Source: Laspinema sp. D2d
GTDB lineage: Bacteria > Cyanobacteriota > Cyanobacteriia > Cyanobacteriales > Laspinemataceae
Assembly: GCF_025370755.1 (NCBI RefSeq)
Contig: NZ_JAMXFC010000007.1
Span: forward strand, 119,472-183,471
Length of the DNA: 64,000 bases
Direction: 5' to 3'
Shown: piece after piece, positions 53,416-63,059 of the stretch
Layout of the letters: the number at the start of each line of letters is the position of its first letter
Position numbering within the stretch: position 1 is the stretch's first letter
Notes under the pieces: model-generated
Database searches by the model: none
What the model saw: only the letters and a program-made list of their open reading frames with translations
Told to the model about the DNA's origin: nothing
Made by a program: the position numbers and the translations under genes

Positions 53416-54492
53416 ATGACATCGGCAAATACTAACCCCTCGACTGCTTCTGTGCCCGTGATCACAGACCCTGATGTACTCTTACAAGCGATGCTGACCA
53501 GTTTTAACCAAAGACTGGAAACCGTGGGCGAATTGATTATGCCCGGAGTTCCAGCAATGGCAGAGTATTACCGTCATCGAATTGGGTCCCTATTCGATAG
53601 TTTGGCGATCCCGTTCAAAGAAGCGGAACGAAATCAACTCTATCAAATCCTGGACAAAAAATTAGAAGAGGGATTTGCTTTATCCCCCCATGCGCGCCTT
53701 CGACTGAAGTACCATCCGGCAGAACCCCCAAAAACCGGATTAACCTTTGAATTTTCCGTCTCTGTCTTATCGGATATTGAGGAATATCAGGAGTGGATGA
53801 ACCAGAACGAACAACCCTGGTTTGGCATGACTCCCGATGCGAAAGTTCTGGATATTGCCCAGGTCATAGAAGACCCCAAAACTGCCTCAATCTTGGATAT
53901 CGGGGCCGCAACCGGACGGAATACGCTGGCCCTAGCGCAACGGGGTCATTCCGTGGATGCTTTGGAATTAATCCCTCCCTATTGCGATCGCCTCCAACAG
54001 ATTGCCGAACAAACTGGATTACCGATCACGGTAACTCCCGGAGAGATATTTGACCCCCTCGTCCGAATGCCCTTGGGACAATATCAACTGGCGATCGCCA
54101 CCGAAACCCTTCCCCTGTTTTGCTTTGATCGCGATCGCCTCCGTCTGTTTCTCGTCAAAATGTGCGATGTCCTCCAAACCGGCGGTTTGGTACTCTTTAG
54201 CCTCTTTCTCGCCGCCGAAGACTATGAACCGGATCTAGTCACCCGCCAGATGTCGCAAGTCCATTGGTCCTGCCTGTTCACGCGATCGGACCTCGCCCAG
54301 GCAATGGCCGGATTGCCCCTAGAACTGATCTCCGATGAGTCCTGGGTCAACTATGAACAAACCCATCGCCCTCAAGAAACATGGCCTCCCCATGAATCCT
54401 TTGTCAACTGGGCAACCGGACGGGAATTATTACTCACCCCCCCAGACCAAACCGCGATGGAATTGCGCTGGATACTCTGCAAACGCTTGTAA
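53416..54492 (+). CDS. Class I SAM-dependent methyltransferase, copy 1
   Basis: The SAM-binding glycine loop is ILDIGAATGRNTLALAQRGH with the acidic motif II residue in VDALELIPPY. Residues 1-150 form an N-terminal domain ending in SPHARLRLKYHP, shared with two neighbouring paralogues. The C-terminus ends MELRWILCKRL. Length is 358 residues. The substrate is unknown; the family resembles small-molecule methyltransferases (TehB/UbiE-like fold). It lies between the Cis16 operon and a two-component system, and is first of three copies in tandem. Confidence 0.88.
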   Translation: MTSANTNPSTASVPVITDPDVLLQAMLTSFNQRLETVGELIMPGVPAMAEYYRHRIGSLFDSLAIPFKEAERNQLYQILDKKLEEGFALSPHARLRLKYHPAEPPKTGLTFEFSVSVLSDIEEYQEWMNQNEQPWFGMTPDAKVLDIAQVIEDPKTASILDIGAATGRNTLALAQRGHSVDALELIPPYCDRLQQIAEQTGLPITVTPGEIFDPLVRMPLGQYQLAIATETLPLFCFDRDRLRLFLVKMCDVLQTGGLVLFSLFLAAEDYEPDLVTRQMSQVHWSCLFTRSDLAQAMAGLPLELISDESWVNYEQTHRPQETWPPHESFVNWATGRELLLTPPDQTAMELRWILCKRL

Positions 54493-54593
54493 CTCCCTAT
54501 CCCATCCTCATATTCCGACCTCATAATAGTTTTTTCCCACTCAGATCCAGTGCGATTGATACTGTGCAAACCCTTGTAAATCCCCTTGCCATC

Positions 54594-55670
54594 ATGTATT
54601 CCGAACCCGTAATAGATTCTCCCACCCCTAAAAACCAGCCCTTGACCGACCCCCCCACCCTGCAACCGGGACCCCTTGCCCAACTCCAGCATCGATTTCA
54701 AGGGCGGGGTCAAATCATCATGCCTTGTATCCCTGCCCTCTTGGAACATTACCTCAACTCCATTGCCCAACTCTTGAACGCCCTCGGGCAAACCCTGGAT
54801 TATGACGGGGTAACTCACCTCTCCCAAAGTCTATGGCGAAAACTGCAAGAGGGATTTGAAACTTCCCCTCATGCCAAAATCATCCTCACCTACGAACCCC
54901 AACCCCATGACAGTTCGCAGTTAAAATTCCAAGTCTCTTTGTTGACTCCTTCCCTAGGGGAAGAATATCAAAAGTGGGTCAACACCAAAGAACCGCCGCT
55001 ATTTGGGGCCTATCCTGATGCTAAGGTGACTGCCATTGCTGCCCAATTTGACAATCCCGCCCATGCCGCGATCGTAGATATTGGGGCCGGGACGGGTCGT
55101 AATAGCATTCCCCTCGCCCAACGGGGTCATCCTGTGGATGCCGTAGAACTCGCCCCCATCTTCATCCAGGACCTACAGGCAGCCGCCGATCGCCAAAACT
55201 TACCCCTGCGAGTCATCCCCGGGAACATCCTCGATCGCCCCCTCAAACTGCCTCCCGCCTATTACCAACTGGCGATCGTCTCCGAAGTCATCTCCCATTT
55301 TCGCGACCCCTCCGAACTGCGCCTCTTACTCGCCAAACTCAGTGACGCCGTACTTCCCGGCGGATTCATCTTATTCAACCTCTTCCTCCCCCTTCCAGAC
55401 TACCAACCCGATCGCCTCGTCGTAGAACTCTCCCAATCCTCCTGGTGCACGCTGTTTACCCGGGCCGAACTTGCCACCGCAATGGAGAATCTCCCCCTAA
55501 AACTGGTATCCGACGAATCCGCCTTTGAATACGAACGGGACCACCTTCCCGCCTCCGCATGGCCCCCCACCAGTTGGTATCCCACCTGGTCCCAAGGCCG
55601 AAATATGTTCCATCTCCCCAACGCCTTCCCCCCCATCGAATTACGCTGGATTCTCTGCCGCCGTTTGTAA
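54594..55670 (+). CDS. Class I SAM-dependent methyltransferase, copy 2
   Basis: The loop IVDIGAGTGRNSIPLAQRGH, then VDAVELAPIF, and the terminal IELRWILCRRL match copies 1 and 3. ATG at 54594 gives 358 residues, equal to the first copy; the upstream GTG at 54564 lies in sequence that repeats the 3' end of copy 1 (compare LCKRL-coding DNA and GTGCAAACCCTTG), so it is probably not the start. About 100 bases separate it from copy 1. Confidence 0.88.
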   Translation: MYSEPVIDSPTPKNQPLTDPPTLQPGPLAQLQHRFQGRGQIIMPCIPALLEHYLNSIAQLLNALGQTLDYDGVTHLSQSLWRKLQEGFETSPHAKIILTYEPQPHDSSQLKFQVSLLTPSLGEEYQKWVNTKEPPLFGAYPDAKVTAIAAQFDNPAHAAIVDIGAGTGRNSIPLAQRGHPVDAVELAPIFIQDLQAAADRQNLPLRVIPGNILDRPLKLPPAYYQLAIVSEVISHFRDPSELRLLLAKLSDAVLPGGFILFNLFLPLPDYQPDRLVVELSQSSWCTLFTRAELATAMENLPLKLVSDESAFEYERDHLPASAWPPTSWYPTWSQGRNMFHLPNAFPPIELRWILCRRL

Positions 55671-55692
55671 CCCCTCCACCCCTCTAACCCAG

Positions 55693-56766
55693 ATGTTCCC
55701 TAGCGAAATCCCCTCTTTTGCCGTTCCCTGCGAACCCATCCCCCACCCTGTACCCCAGATACAGCAGAAACACTTCAAACAACTGCAAAGCCAGTTTCAA
55801 GCCAGAGGCGAAATCCTGTTTCCCTGTGTTCCCGAGTTGTTACAACTGTATCTGGATCAGATCACCGCCTTGTTTAGCAGTCTCAACAGTGTCATCGAAC
55901 CCACCACCCTCGCCAAACTGCCCAAAGAACTAGAAAATCAGTTAATCTCTGGATTTGCCACCTCTCCCCATTCCAAATTAATTCTCACTTACGAACCGAG
56001 TCCCCGGGGAGTGACCCTACAACTCAAGCCCTTTATTTCCTCCGTTGCCGATCAGTACCACGATTGGGTAAAACTGCGCGAACCCCCCTTATTTGGCACC
56101 CATCCCGATGCCAAAGTCATGGCAATCGCTGCCCAATTTGCCGATCGCACCAATTCCCCCCTCTTAGATATCGGGGCGGGAACGGGTAGAAATACCTTTC
56201 CCTTGGCCCAACAGGGTTATCCCGTCGATGCAGTGGAGTTAACCCCTGCTTTTGTCGAACAAATCCAAAAAGCCGCACAAGCACAGAAACTGCCCGTCCG
56301 AGGGATTTTGGGGGATATCCTCGATCGCCAACTCAAGCTACAACCCGCTTATTATCAAGGGGTGATACTCTGTGAAGTAATTGCCTCCCATTTTGGGTCC
56401 GTCGATCGCCTCCGCCTATTGTTCGCCCGAATTTGTGATACCTTACGTCCGGGGGGTTTATTATTATTTAGTCTGTTCTTAGCCGTAGATGACTATGAAC
56501 CCGACAACCTCACCCGAGAACTCTCCCAAGTCACTTGGTCCTGTATTTTTACTCGATCCGAACTCGCCGCAGCGATGGAGAGATTGCCTCTAACCCTCTT
56601 ATCCGATGAGTCCGTTGTAGAATACGAACGGGAACATCTCCCAACCGCTGCATGGCCCCCAACGGGATGGTTTATCAAATGGTGTCAGGGTGAAAATTTA
56701 TTTCCCTTACAGAACCTAGGGAAACCCCCGATGGAGTTGCGGTGGATTCTCTGTCAACGGCGGTAA
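55693..56766 (+). CDS. Class I SAM-dependent methyltransferase, copy 3
   Basis: The loop LLDIGAGTGRNTFPLAQQGY, VDAVELTPAF and terminal MELRWILCQRR identify it as the third paralogue. The frame is open back to 55525 inside copy 2, but ATG at 55693 gives 357 residues, matching the others, and starts 22 bases after the stop of copy 2. The three differ throughout, so the triplication is not recent and each copy may have its own substrate. Confidence 0.88.
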   Translation: MFPSEIPSFAVPCEPIPHPVPQIQQKHFKQLQSQFQARGEILFPCVPELLQLYLDQITALFSSLNSVIEPTTLAKLPKELENQLISGFATSPHSKLILTYEPSPRGVTLQLKPFISSVADQYHDWVKLREPPLFGTHPDAKVMAIAAQFADRTNSPLLDIGAGTGRNTFPLAQQGYPVDAVELTPAFVEQIQKAAQAQKLPVRGILGDILDRQLKLQPAYYQGVILCEVIASHFGSVDRLRLLFARICDTLRPGGLLLFSLFLAVDDYEPDNLTRELSQVTWSCIFTRSELAAAMERLPLTLLSDESVVEYEREHLPTAAWPPTGWFIKWCQGENLFPLQNLGKPPMELRWILCQRR

Positions 56767-56837
56767 TTGCCCTAAAATGCCCATAAACTGGGGGTCGGAA
56801 AGTATTTAAAAACCAAATTATCTCACAATGTATCTAA

Positions 56838-56966
56838 CTTAGGGTTAGGCGAGAAACTCGGTTTTTGCATTGTTTCAGGGAATTAGAAGCCGGGTTTCTG
56901 GGTTTACCTGTATCACTTCACTCAAATTTAGGCCAGAAACCCGGTTTTTGAATAGTTTCCGGGGAG
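56838..56966. repeat. Cluster of GAAACCSGGTTTC intergenic repeats
   Basis: Three copies in about 110 bases: GAGAAACTCGGTTTTTG, GAAGCCGGGTTTCTGGG and CCAGAAACCCGGTTTTTG. The T-rich ends could act as terminators between the convergent methyltransferase and response regulator genes. Confidence 0.65.
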
Positions 56967-56967
56967 A

Positions 56968-57645
56968 TTAACTCGCAACTAATCCGACTTTTAAAGCTTT
57001 GACGATCGCCTGAGTGCGACTGCTGACGCCCAGCTTTTCAAAAATAGCTGTTAAGTGAGCTTTAACTGTTGCAACCGTAACGTAAAGGTGACGGGCGATT
57101 TCTTCATTGGAAGCCCCTTGGACCAACCATTCTAACACTTCCCGTTCGCGATCGGTTAACCGGATAGTTTTACACCCTTGCAAAGAATGACCGGAGTAAA
57201 AATGAAAGATGCGGAAAAAGCTCGTTGCCACCTCGGGGGCTAAATAAACTTCATCCTTCAAGACTGTAGTTATGGCATCCCAGAGTTGTTTGGCTACATA
57301 CTCTTTAAACACATACCCCCTTGCCCCCGCTTGCATCGCCCTAAATACCGCTTCATCTTCATGATGGGCTGATAAGACAATCGCCTTCCCTTGAAAAGAC
57401 TGTTCCCGCAATCGTAGCAATGCTTCAATCCCATCCGTTTGAGCTAATTCTAAATCCATTAGAATTAAAGCCGGATGTTGTTGGGACGTCACCTTTAAGG
57501 CTTGATCTACAGAAGCTGCCTCCCCAACCACATCCATCCTAAACAAACCGTTATTATTATAAAAACTGAGCAGTGTTTTTAATCCCTGACGAAAGATGGG
57601 ATCGTCATCAACCAGTAGAATTGAGACTAACTGAGGTGTTGTCAT
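56968..57645 (-). CDS. NarL/LuxR-type response regulator
   Basis: ATG at 57645 gives MTTPQLVSILLVDDDPIF, the usual receiver start; an in-frame upstream ATG at 57747 adds 34 residues of non-conserved sequence. The phosphoacceptor is the Asp of LILMDLELAQTDG, with Lys in RGYVFKEYV. The C-terminal LuxR helix-turn-helix is LTDREREVLEWLVQGASNEE followed by IARHLYVTVATVKAHL. It lies downstream of a histidine kinase gene on the same strand and is probably its partner. Its targets are unknown; divergent injector genes are close by. Confidence 0.92.
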   Translation of the reverse strand: MTTPQLVSILLVDDDPIFRQGLKTLLSFYNNNGLFRMDVVGEAASVDQALKVTSQQHPALILMDLELAQTDGIEALLRLREQSFQGKAIVLSAHHEDEAVFRAMQAGARGYVFKEYVAKQLWDAITTVLKDEVYLAPEVATSFFRIFHFYSGHSLQGCKTIRLTDREREVLEWLVQGASNEEIARHLYVTVATVKAHLTAIFEKLGVSSRTQAIVKALKVGLVAS

Positions 57646-57835
57646 GGTTTTACATCTGCCTCTTAAAAACGATAGAATAAATGTTGACAAATCTAGGAAG
57701 TTAAAAAGTGATAAGCTTAAATTCCAATTCATTGAAAGAAGCCGCAATCAAAGGAGAAATTCTTCCACAACAAAGCCTATTTTTGAGGAAAATACCTGAT
57801 CTAAAACTCTCACAATTTCCATCGAATTAAAATTC

Positions 57836-59167
57836 TTAATCCGATTGAGGATGACGGGGCAAGGTAAAAGAAAAGAGCGCCCCACCTTCCGGATGATTTT
57901 GCGCCCAAATGCTGCCCTGATGGTCAAGAATAATTTTTTTAGCGATGGGTAACCCCAATCCAGTTCCCCCAGGTCGGCGGGTATAAAACGGGGTAAATGC
58001 CTCTTGGAGGTCTTCTCGGGAAAGACCGGGACCGCGATCGCTTAGGGAGACCAGCACTTCATTATAAAAAACTCGCCACTCACAAATAATCCGGCTACCG
58101 AGGGGACTAAAGGCGATCGCATTATGCAAAAGATTCTCGAAAACTTGTTTAATTTGCCACCGATCTAGGGGTAGCATCACCGAAGTTTCAGAAGCCTCAA
58201 CCTTGATCTCTTTTTCCTGCAATCGCGGTTGCATCAATTTGAGAGTTTCTTCGACAATCTGGCGTAAATCATGGTGTTGTTCCGGCAATTTCTGGGCGGG
58301 TTTTGCGCAATTGAGTAACTGGGTTAAGTTAGCACTCAATTCACTCACCGATTCCCGAATCACTGCTGCTTGTTCTTGAAAAGGTCCCGTTGGTAATCCC
58401 CGAAAAAGGGTTTCCGCATAAAGGTTAATTAAGGCTAGAGAATTCCGCAGTTGATGTTCTGCCTTATGGAGAGATTGCCGCAGTAATTGAAGTTCAGAAG
58501 ATTGGTGGTGGGATGCAGCTGCACCCTGGAGATAATGGTGGAGCATTTGCATCTGTTGTTCGACAAATTCCACCTGCAAAGGAGACAGAGATTCAGCAGT
58601 CCATAACAGGAGATAGGAACAGGGTTGAGCTAGGTCAGAAGCGGGATGATTCTGAGAAGAGGTTATCCGATCAGCCGATCCAGAGCGATCGCCCGGGGAA
58701 ACAATTCCGGTGGGGACGCGTTCTGAGAACCCCCCCACATCCGAATCTATCTCCTGCCGACACTTGCTGGAACCGGCATCAGCCAAGGAAGGGAGGGGGT
58801 AAACATAATAGGCATTGAGTTGACAGAGGTGAGCAACCGGCAACTCATGGGGTAACCAAACCTCAGACTTTAGGTAAGATAACTCACCCTCATTAAATTC
58901 AGGGCGATCGGCCCTCGCTTCACCCACCCAACGTCGAGGGTGTCCCGCCTCAAAATCCGGGTAAACAATCCAAGCACCGACCAAAGGCAGATAGCCGATC
59001 ATCTGCTGAATCTGTTTGCGGCAGACTGACTCAATAGTTAGGGATTGCGATCGCCAAGGAGTGGGGTGAGTCAAGGGTCTGGTCTCTCCTAAGGAGAATT
59101 CCGCGATCGCGGAGTTAGAAAGCACTTCAGCGCGAGAGAAAAACATTCCAAGACGCAACGGTTCCAT
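57836..59167 (-). CDS. Soluble histidine kinase
   Basis: The H-box HKAEHQLRNSLALINLYAE and the ATP-binding motifs VFENLLHNAIAFSPLGSRI (N), SDRGPGLSREDL (G1) and GGTGLGLPIAKKI (G2) are complete. The N-terminal 240 residues form a GAF-like sensor without membrane segments, so it senses a cytoplasmic cue. A low-complexity insert near 170-215 is less conserved. ATG at 59167 (MEPLRLGMFF) is preferred; the frame extends 22 residues further to 59233. About 190 bases lie between this gene and the response regulator. Confidence 0.9.
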   Translation of the reverse strand: MEPLRLGMFFSRAEVLSNSAIAEFSLGETRPLTHPTPWRSQSLTIESVCRKQIQQMIGYLPLVGAWIVYPDFEAGHPRRWVGEARADRPEFNEGELSYLKSEVWLPHELPVAHLCQLNAYYVYPLPSLADAGSSKCRQEIDSDVGGFSERVPTGIVSPGDRSGSADRITSSQNHPASDLAQPCSYLLLWTAESLSPLQVEFVEQQMQMLHHYLQGAAASHHQSSELQLLRQSLHKAEHQLRNSLALINLYAETLFRGLPTGPFQEQAAVIRESVSELSANLTQLLNCAKPAQKLPEQHHDLRQIVEETLKLMQPRLQEKEIKVEASETSVMLPLDRWQIKQVFENLLHNAIAFSPLGSRIICEWRVFYNEVLVSLSDRGPGLSREDLQEAFTPFYTRRPGGTGLGLPIAKKIILDHQGSIWAQNHPEGGALFSFTLPRHPQSD

Positions 59168-59365
59168 ACCTACTCTTCTTTGTAGTCGGGTCTGTTTAGG
59201 GATAGTCTCAATCCCCGATAGGAGGATAATCAAACCTACCTTAACCTCAGATTCCGAGAAATCCTAAAATTCCACACAAATTTTAAAATTTCGACCAAAG
59301 TCTAATAACCAGAGTCCATCAACCTCATTAATCTATAAGCTGTAGCTGCCTAATCACCCAGGTTT

Positions 59366-59872
59366 ATGATTCCTGCTGTTGCCCAGACCTTAGCAGAAAT
59401 CCTGGCAGGCGGGACCTCAGCGATCAGTATGGAGCAAATTGATTTCAATTCTCCCAATCCCGAGCTGAATCATCACGCTCCGAGGCTCAACCTCTACTGC
59501 TACGACGTTCGGGAAAACCCCCAAATGCAAATCTCCCATAGACAGACCGACCCCTCAACCATTTGGTTTGATGTCTCGTTTCTGATCACAGCGTGGGATA
59601 AAACAGCCCTAGGGGAGCAGCATCTCTTGTCAGAAGCCCTGACAGTTCTCCTCCCGTACCATTGTTTACCGTCCGAACGTTTAGCTCCAGCCTTGCAAGG
59701 CAAGGGAACTGTACCGATGAGGATTTCTGCGGATGGGCTGAGTGAAATTGCAGCAATGTGGATCGCATTAGGAGTCCCCCTACGGCCCGGGTTGTATCTA
59801 ACGGTAACCGTTCCGTTCACCAGCCAAACCGAACCCGCTATGAAGGAAATTGCTTTTACCTCGTCTCAATAA
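59366..59872 (+). CDS. Second DUF4255 tail terminator (Cis16-like), short form
   Basis: MIPAVAQTLAEILAGGTSAI, LNLYCYDVRENPQMQ and SFLITAWDKTALGEQHLLSE match the DUF4255/Pvc16 N-terminal domain. It is 168 residues with no Ig extension. In many eCIS operons a DUF4255 gene stands at the head of the sheath and tube genes, as here. It may cap the tube and sheath at their distal end. It shares little sequence with the longer homologue at 51556. Confidence 0.88.
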   Translation: MIPAVAQTLAEILAGGTSAISMEQIDFNSPNPELNHHAPRLNLYCYDVRENPQMQISHRQTDPSTIWFDVSFLITAWDKTALGEQHLLSEALTVLLPYHCLPSERLAPALQGKGTVPMRISADGLSEIAAMWIALGVPLRPGLYLTVTVPFTSQTEPAMKEIAFTSSQ

Positions 59873-59984
59873 AAAGGCGTTAGCAAACTAACCGTGTTGT
59901 TGCGGAGGCTCGCACCAACCTAAAGCACTCATGTTTGCTAACCATTGTAGATCTAACTATCTATTAATTGGAGAACAACCACTC

Positions 59985-61709
59985 ATGCCCTTGGATTATT
60001 TTGCTCCTGGCGTCTATGTTGAAGAAGTAGACCGAGGTAGTCGCCCGATCGAAGGCGTCAGTCTCAGCGTTCCTGGCTTTATCGGCTTTACTGAAGATGT
60101 CCGTGGTGATGCGGAAGTCTTTCAACCCATGATGGTCACCACCTGGGATCAATACCTAGAGTATTTTGGGAAACCGGGCTCTGATGGGTTTACCGACTTC
60201 GATGCGTACCTCCCCTTTGCCGTTTATGGATGGTTCTTAAATGGCGGGGGTCGCTGTTGGGTGAGCAGTATTGGGACCAAACTCCCCGGTTCCGAAGCGC
60301 CACCGCCGGAAAAAACCGCCACAAAATTGCTCACTTCCTCCGGTCGTCCCGCCTTATTGTTCAACCTCAAAGGAGCAGCAGGAGAAACCGAAGATGGCGA
60401 AGCGCCAGCACTTCCGGCAGCCACTGGACGGGTAACGGTCAAAGTCGAAAGCAGTACCCCGAAGCCGCCAGAAGATGAAGATGCCGAGCCACCCATTGAT
60501 GATGGTCAATTCTTCAAAGTTACCGTCAAACGGGGGGATACGGTAGTTGAGACCTACGATAACCTGACCATGAAAGAAGACGTAGAGGCCGAGTTAGGCA
60601 GCTATGTCGTCACCGCCTTGCAGGAATCCGAGGCGATCGATATCAGTATCCCCGAAGGTCTAGGAGCCATCTCACCTCTCTCCAAGCGGCCCCTCAATGG
60701 GACCTACGAAGTTGCCCCGCCGCCCCCCTTCATTCAAGACCCCGATCGCCTGCCGCGAGAACTCCAAGGCAAGCGCGACGATCGCACCGGCGTCCAAGGG
60801 ATCTTTGAAATTGACGACGTAGCCATGATCGCCTGTCCCGACCTGATGCGCGTCTATCAAGAAGGACTCATGGACATCGACCAGGTACATGGTGTCATGG
60901 AAATGATGGTGAGTATGTGTGAAAACTCTGCTCCCAGTCCCCCCTTCCGCATGGTCGTCCTTGATCCCCCCCCGATTAAACCGGGAAAAAATGAGAACCG
61001 CGCCGTTGCTCCCGAACAGCAAAAGCCCCAAGATGTAGCCAAATGGTTACGCGAAGGATTTAACCGCCGGTCCATGTTTGCCGCCCTTTACTATCCCTGG
61101 ATCAAAGTCGCGAACCCCCGCAACGGCGGTCGTCCCATCGCCATTCCCCCCTGTGGGCACATGATGGGCGTCTGGTGTCGCACCGATGAAACCCGAGGTC
61201 TGTTCAAAGCCCCCGCCAACGATACACCCCGGGGCGTCATTGGTCTGGCTTACGAAACCAACTTCCGGGAACAAGAACTGTTAAACCCCTTGGGGATCAA
61301 CTGTATCCGGAACTTCTCCAACTACAATCGTGGCATTAAAATCTGGGGCGCACGCACCCTAGCCGAACCTGATAATATCCAATGGCGGTATATTCCCGTG
61401 CGTCGGATGATGAGCTATATCGAGAAATCCATTGAAATTGGCACTCAGTGGGTCGTGTTTGAACCCAACGATTCCACCCTCTGGGGACGAGTCACCCGCA
61501 CCGTTTCCAGCTTCCTAGAAGGGCTCTGGCGTCAGGGTGCATTGGTGGGCGGTACCGCCGGAGAATCTTTCTTTGTCAAGTGCGATGGCGAACTCAACAC
61601 CGCCGACACCATGATGATGGGTCGTTTGTACATCGAAGTGGGAGTCGCCCCAGTGCGACCAGCGGAATTCGTGATCTTCCGCATCAGCCAATGGGCACCG
61701 GGCCAATAA
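59985..61709 (+). CDS. Contractile sheath protein, Cis2
   Basis: The start at 59985 gives MPLDYFAPGVYVEEVDRGSR, the classic sheath N-terminus, whose strand links neighbouring subunits; an upstream ATG at 59931 adds 18 residues that do not belong to the family. The C-terminal domain ends WRQGALVGGTAGESFFVKCD and EFVIFRISQW, also typical. A variable surface insert lies at about residues 95-250, with an acidic Pro/Glu loop. 574 residues is within the usual range. This is the only sheath gene in the window. Confidence 0.95.
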   Translation: MPLDYFAPGVYVEEVDRGSRPIEGVSLSVPGFIGFTEDVRGDAEVFQPMMVTTWDQYLEYFGKPGSDGFTDFDAYLPFAVYGWFLNGGGRCWVSSIGTKLPGSEAPPPEKTATKLLTSSGRPALLFNLKGAAGETEDGEAPALPAATGRVTVKVESSTPKPPEDEDAEPPIDDGQFFKVTVKRGDTVVETYDNLTMKEDVEAELGSYVVTALQESEAIDISIPEGLGAISPLSKRPLNGTYEVAPPPPFIQDPDRLPRELQGKRDDRTGVQGIFEIDDVAMIACPDLMRVYQEGLMDIDQVHGVMEMMVSMCENSAPSPPFRMVVLDPPPIKPGKNENRAVAPEQQKPQDVAKWLREGFNRRSMFAALYYPWIKVANPRNGGRPIAIPPCGHMMGVWCRTDETRGLFKAPANDTPRGVIGLAYETNFREQELLNPLGINCIRNFSNYNRGIKIWGARTLAEPDNIQWRYIPVRRMMSYIEKSIEIGTQWVVFEPNDSTLWGRVTRTVSSFLEGLWRQGALVGGTAGESFFVKCDGELNTADTMMMGRLYIEVGVAPVRPAEFVIFRISQWAPGQ

Positions 61710-61848
61710 TTTCCAGTCCCCTGATGGTGAGTCAGTCATTATTAGTCATGATCTGTGTTGCTCGGAGTTAATCCCCAGCAACCTTATGGCTGATAATGAC
61801 TGAAACCCAACTGTTTTCACTCAGTTTTAAGGTTCAAGGAGTAAACCC

Positions 61849-62322
61849 ATGACAGATCTGTTTGTAATTTCTTCAAATAGGTTTTCTTTTACATACGGGG
61901 GAAAAGAATTCCCTCTCCTCAAAATTAGTGGCATTGATGTCCAAGCTAAAACCGCCGGACACAAATCCCCGATCGCCTCGGGAAAAAATGCCCAAATGTT
62001 CCGGCAAACTGTTTCAACTGGATACTATAATAACCAAAATATTACCATTGAAGCAGTCCTTCAAGATGGCAACAAAGACCTTTATGATATTTTCAAAAAA
62101 GGCTTACCAGCCACTTATGGAGGCGATGGAAAATGGAGCAGTAATTTTACCGATGCGGCAATTACTATCTTTGACCCAGACGCGAAAGAAGTCTTAACCT
62201 ATAACCTCAAAAGCTGTCAAATGGTCAGCTATGAAGTCAGTGAATTTAATGTCAGTGGCGACCAATTTCTGACCGAAAAATTTGAACTGAATGTAGAAAG
62301 TGTCGAACGGAAGCAGGGTTAG
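61849..62322 (+). CDS. eCIS tube protein, gp19-like, copy a
   Basis: The 157 residues (FPLLKISGIDVQAKTAGHKS, NQNITIEAVLQDGNKDLYDI, then a terminal FELNVESVERKQG) follow the tube-protein beta-barrel pattern. It lies 139 bases after the sheath gene, the normal place for Cis1. A strong in-frame ATG with AAGGAG upstream supports the start. A second tube protein follows; paired tube genes are common in cyanobacterial systems. Confidence 0.85.
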   Translation: MTDLFVISSNRFSFTYGGKEFPLLKISGIDVQAKTAGHKSPIASGKNAQMFRQTVSTGYYNNQNITIEAVLQDGNKDLYDIFKKGLPATYGGDGKWSSNFTDAAITIFDPDAKEVLTYNLKSCQMVSYEVSEFNVSGDQFLTEKFELNVESVERKQG

Positions 62323-62417
62323 GGGGATAAATTTTGGCCGCCTCAAGCCAGCGTTTTTTGGAAAAATAGTGCCTTGTTTTGGGAAAGTAATTAGGGAAAG
62401 AACAAAGGAGTAGTACA

Positions 62418-62900
62418 ATGCCAGTCGATAAGGAACCACTTTCTCAGGCTAGATATGAATTTGCCGCCGATGGGTTGGGCAAAGATTTATTGGTGGAATC
62501 AGTTTCGGGAGTGAAAATGAGCATTCCTGTAACCAATGCTGATGGTGCATTTGGGGTAAAATCCGGCAGTAAAGTGAATCGTCAAGCTGCACCCTCTGCT
62601 GTAGAATCCAGCGATGTCACTGTCACCTTCGTTACCTCTAGTAAAGACCCTAAAGCGGTTTCCAAGTGGTTTTATGATTCCCACTCAACGCCAGACTTAG
62701 GCGGTGCGACGGGAACCAAAGGCAAAACCGATCAGGCAACCTTGACGGTGTTCAAGCAAGATGGATCACCCTCCGCAACCTGGACCTTTAAAGGGGTGAT
62801 GCCGATGACTTATAAAATGTCGGAGTTAGATGCGGCGGGAAATCAGTCCCTTAAAGAAACCATCACATTTTGTTATGAATATGTGGAACGCACGAAATAA
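62418..62900 (+). CDS. eCIS tube protein, gp19-like, copy b
   Basis: The 160 residues (RYEFAADGLGKDLLVESVSG, VTFVTSSKDPKAVSKWFYDS, FKGVMPMTYKMSELDAAGNQ, ending ITFCYEYVERTK) are a second tube subunit, closer to the Hcp-like pattern with a central long loop. AAAGGAG is upstream. Copy a and copy b are diverged, so the tube may be built of two kinds of ring or one may be the main subunit. Confidence 0.85.
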   Translation: MPVDKEPLSQARYEFAADGLGKDLLVESVSGVKMSIPVTNADGAFGVKSGSKVNRQAAPSAVESSDVTVTFVTSSKDPKAVSKWFYDSHSTPDLGGATGTKGKTDQATLTVFKQDGSPSATWTFKGVMPMTYKMSELDAAGNQSLKETITFCYEYVERTK

Positions 62901-63059
62901 GCGCGTTTCCTAAAAGAGGGATGGACAGTCAACCGAGAGGGATTGCCCCTCCCTCGGGGAGTCTGACCTCTGTTTGCTGGTTCCATCAGCGATCGCCACC
63001 TGAAATGCACCCCTCCCATCAGCTAACCGCGATGCAACTCGTTTGCCGGAGATCGAACC

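Noticed and set aside
55525-55692. Upstream extension of the third methyltransferase
   Set aside because: The extension lies inside copy 2; the ATG at 55693 matches the length of both paralogues.
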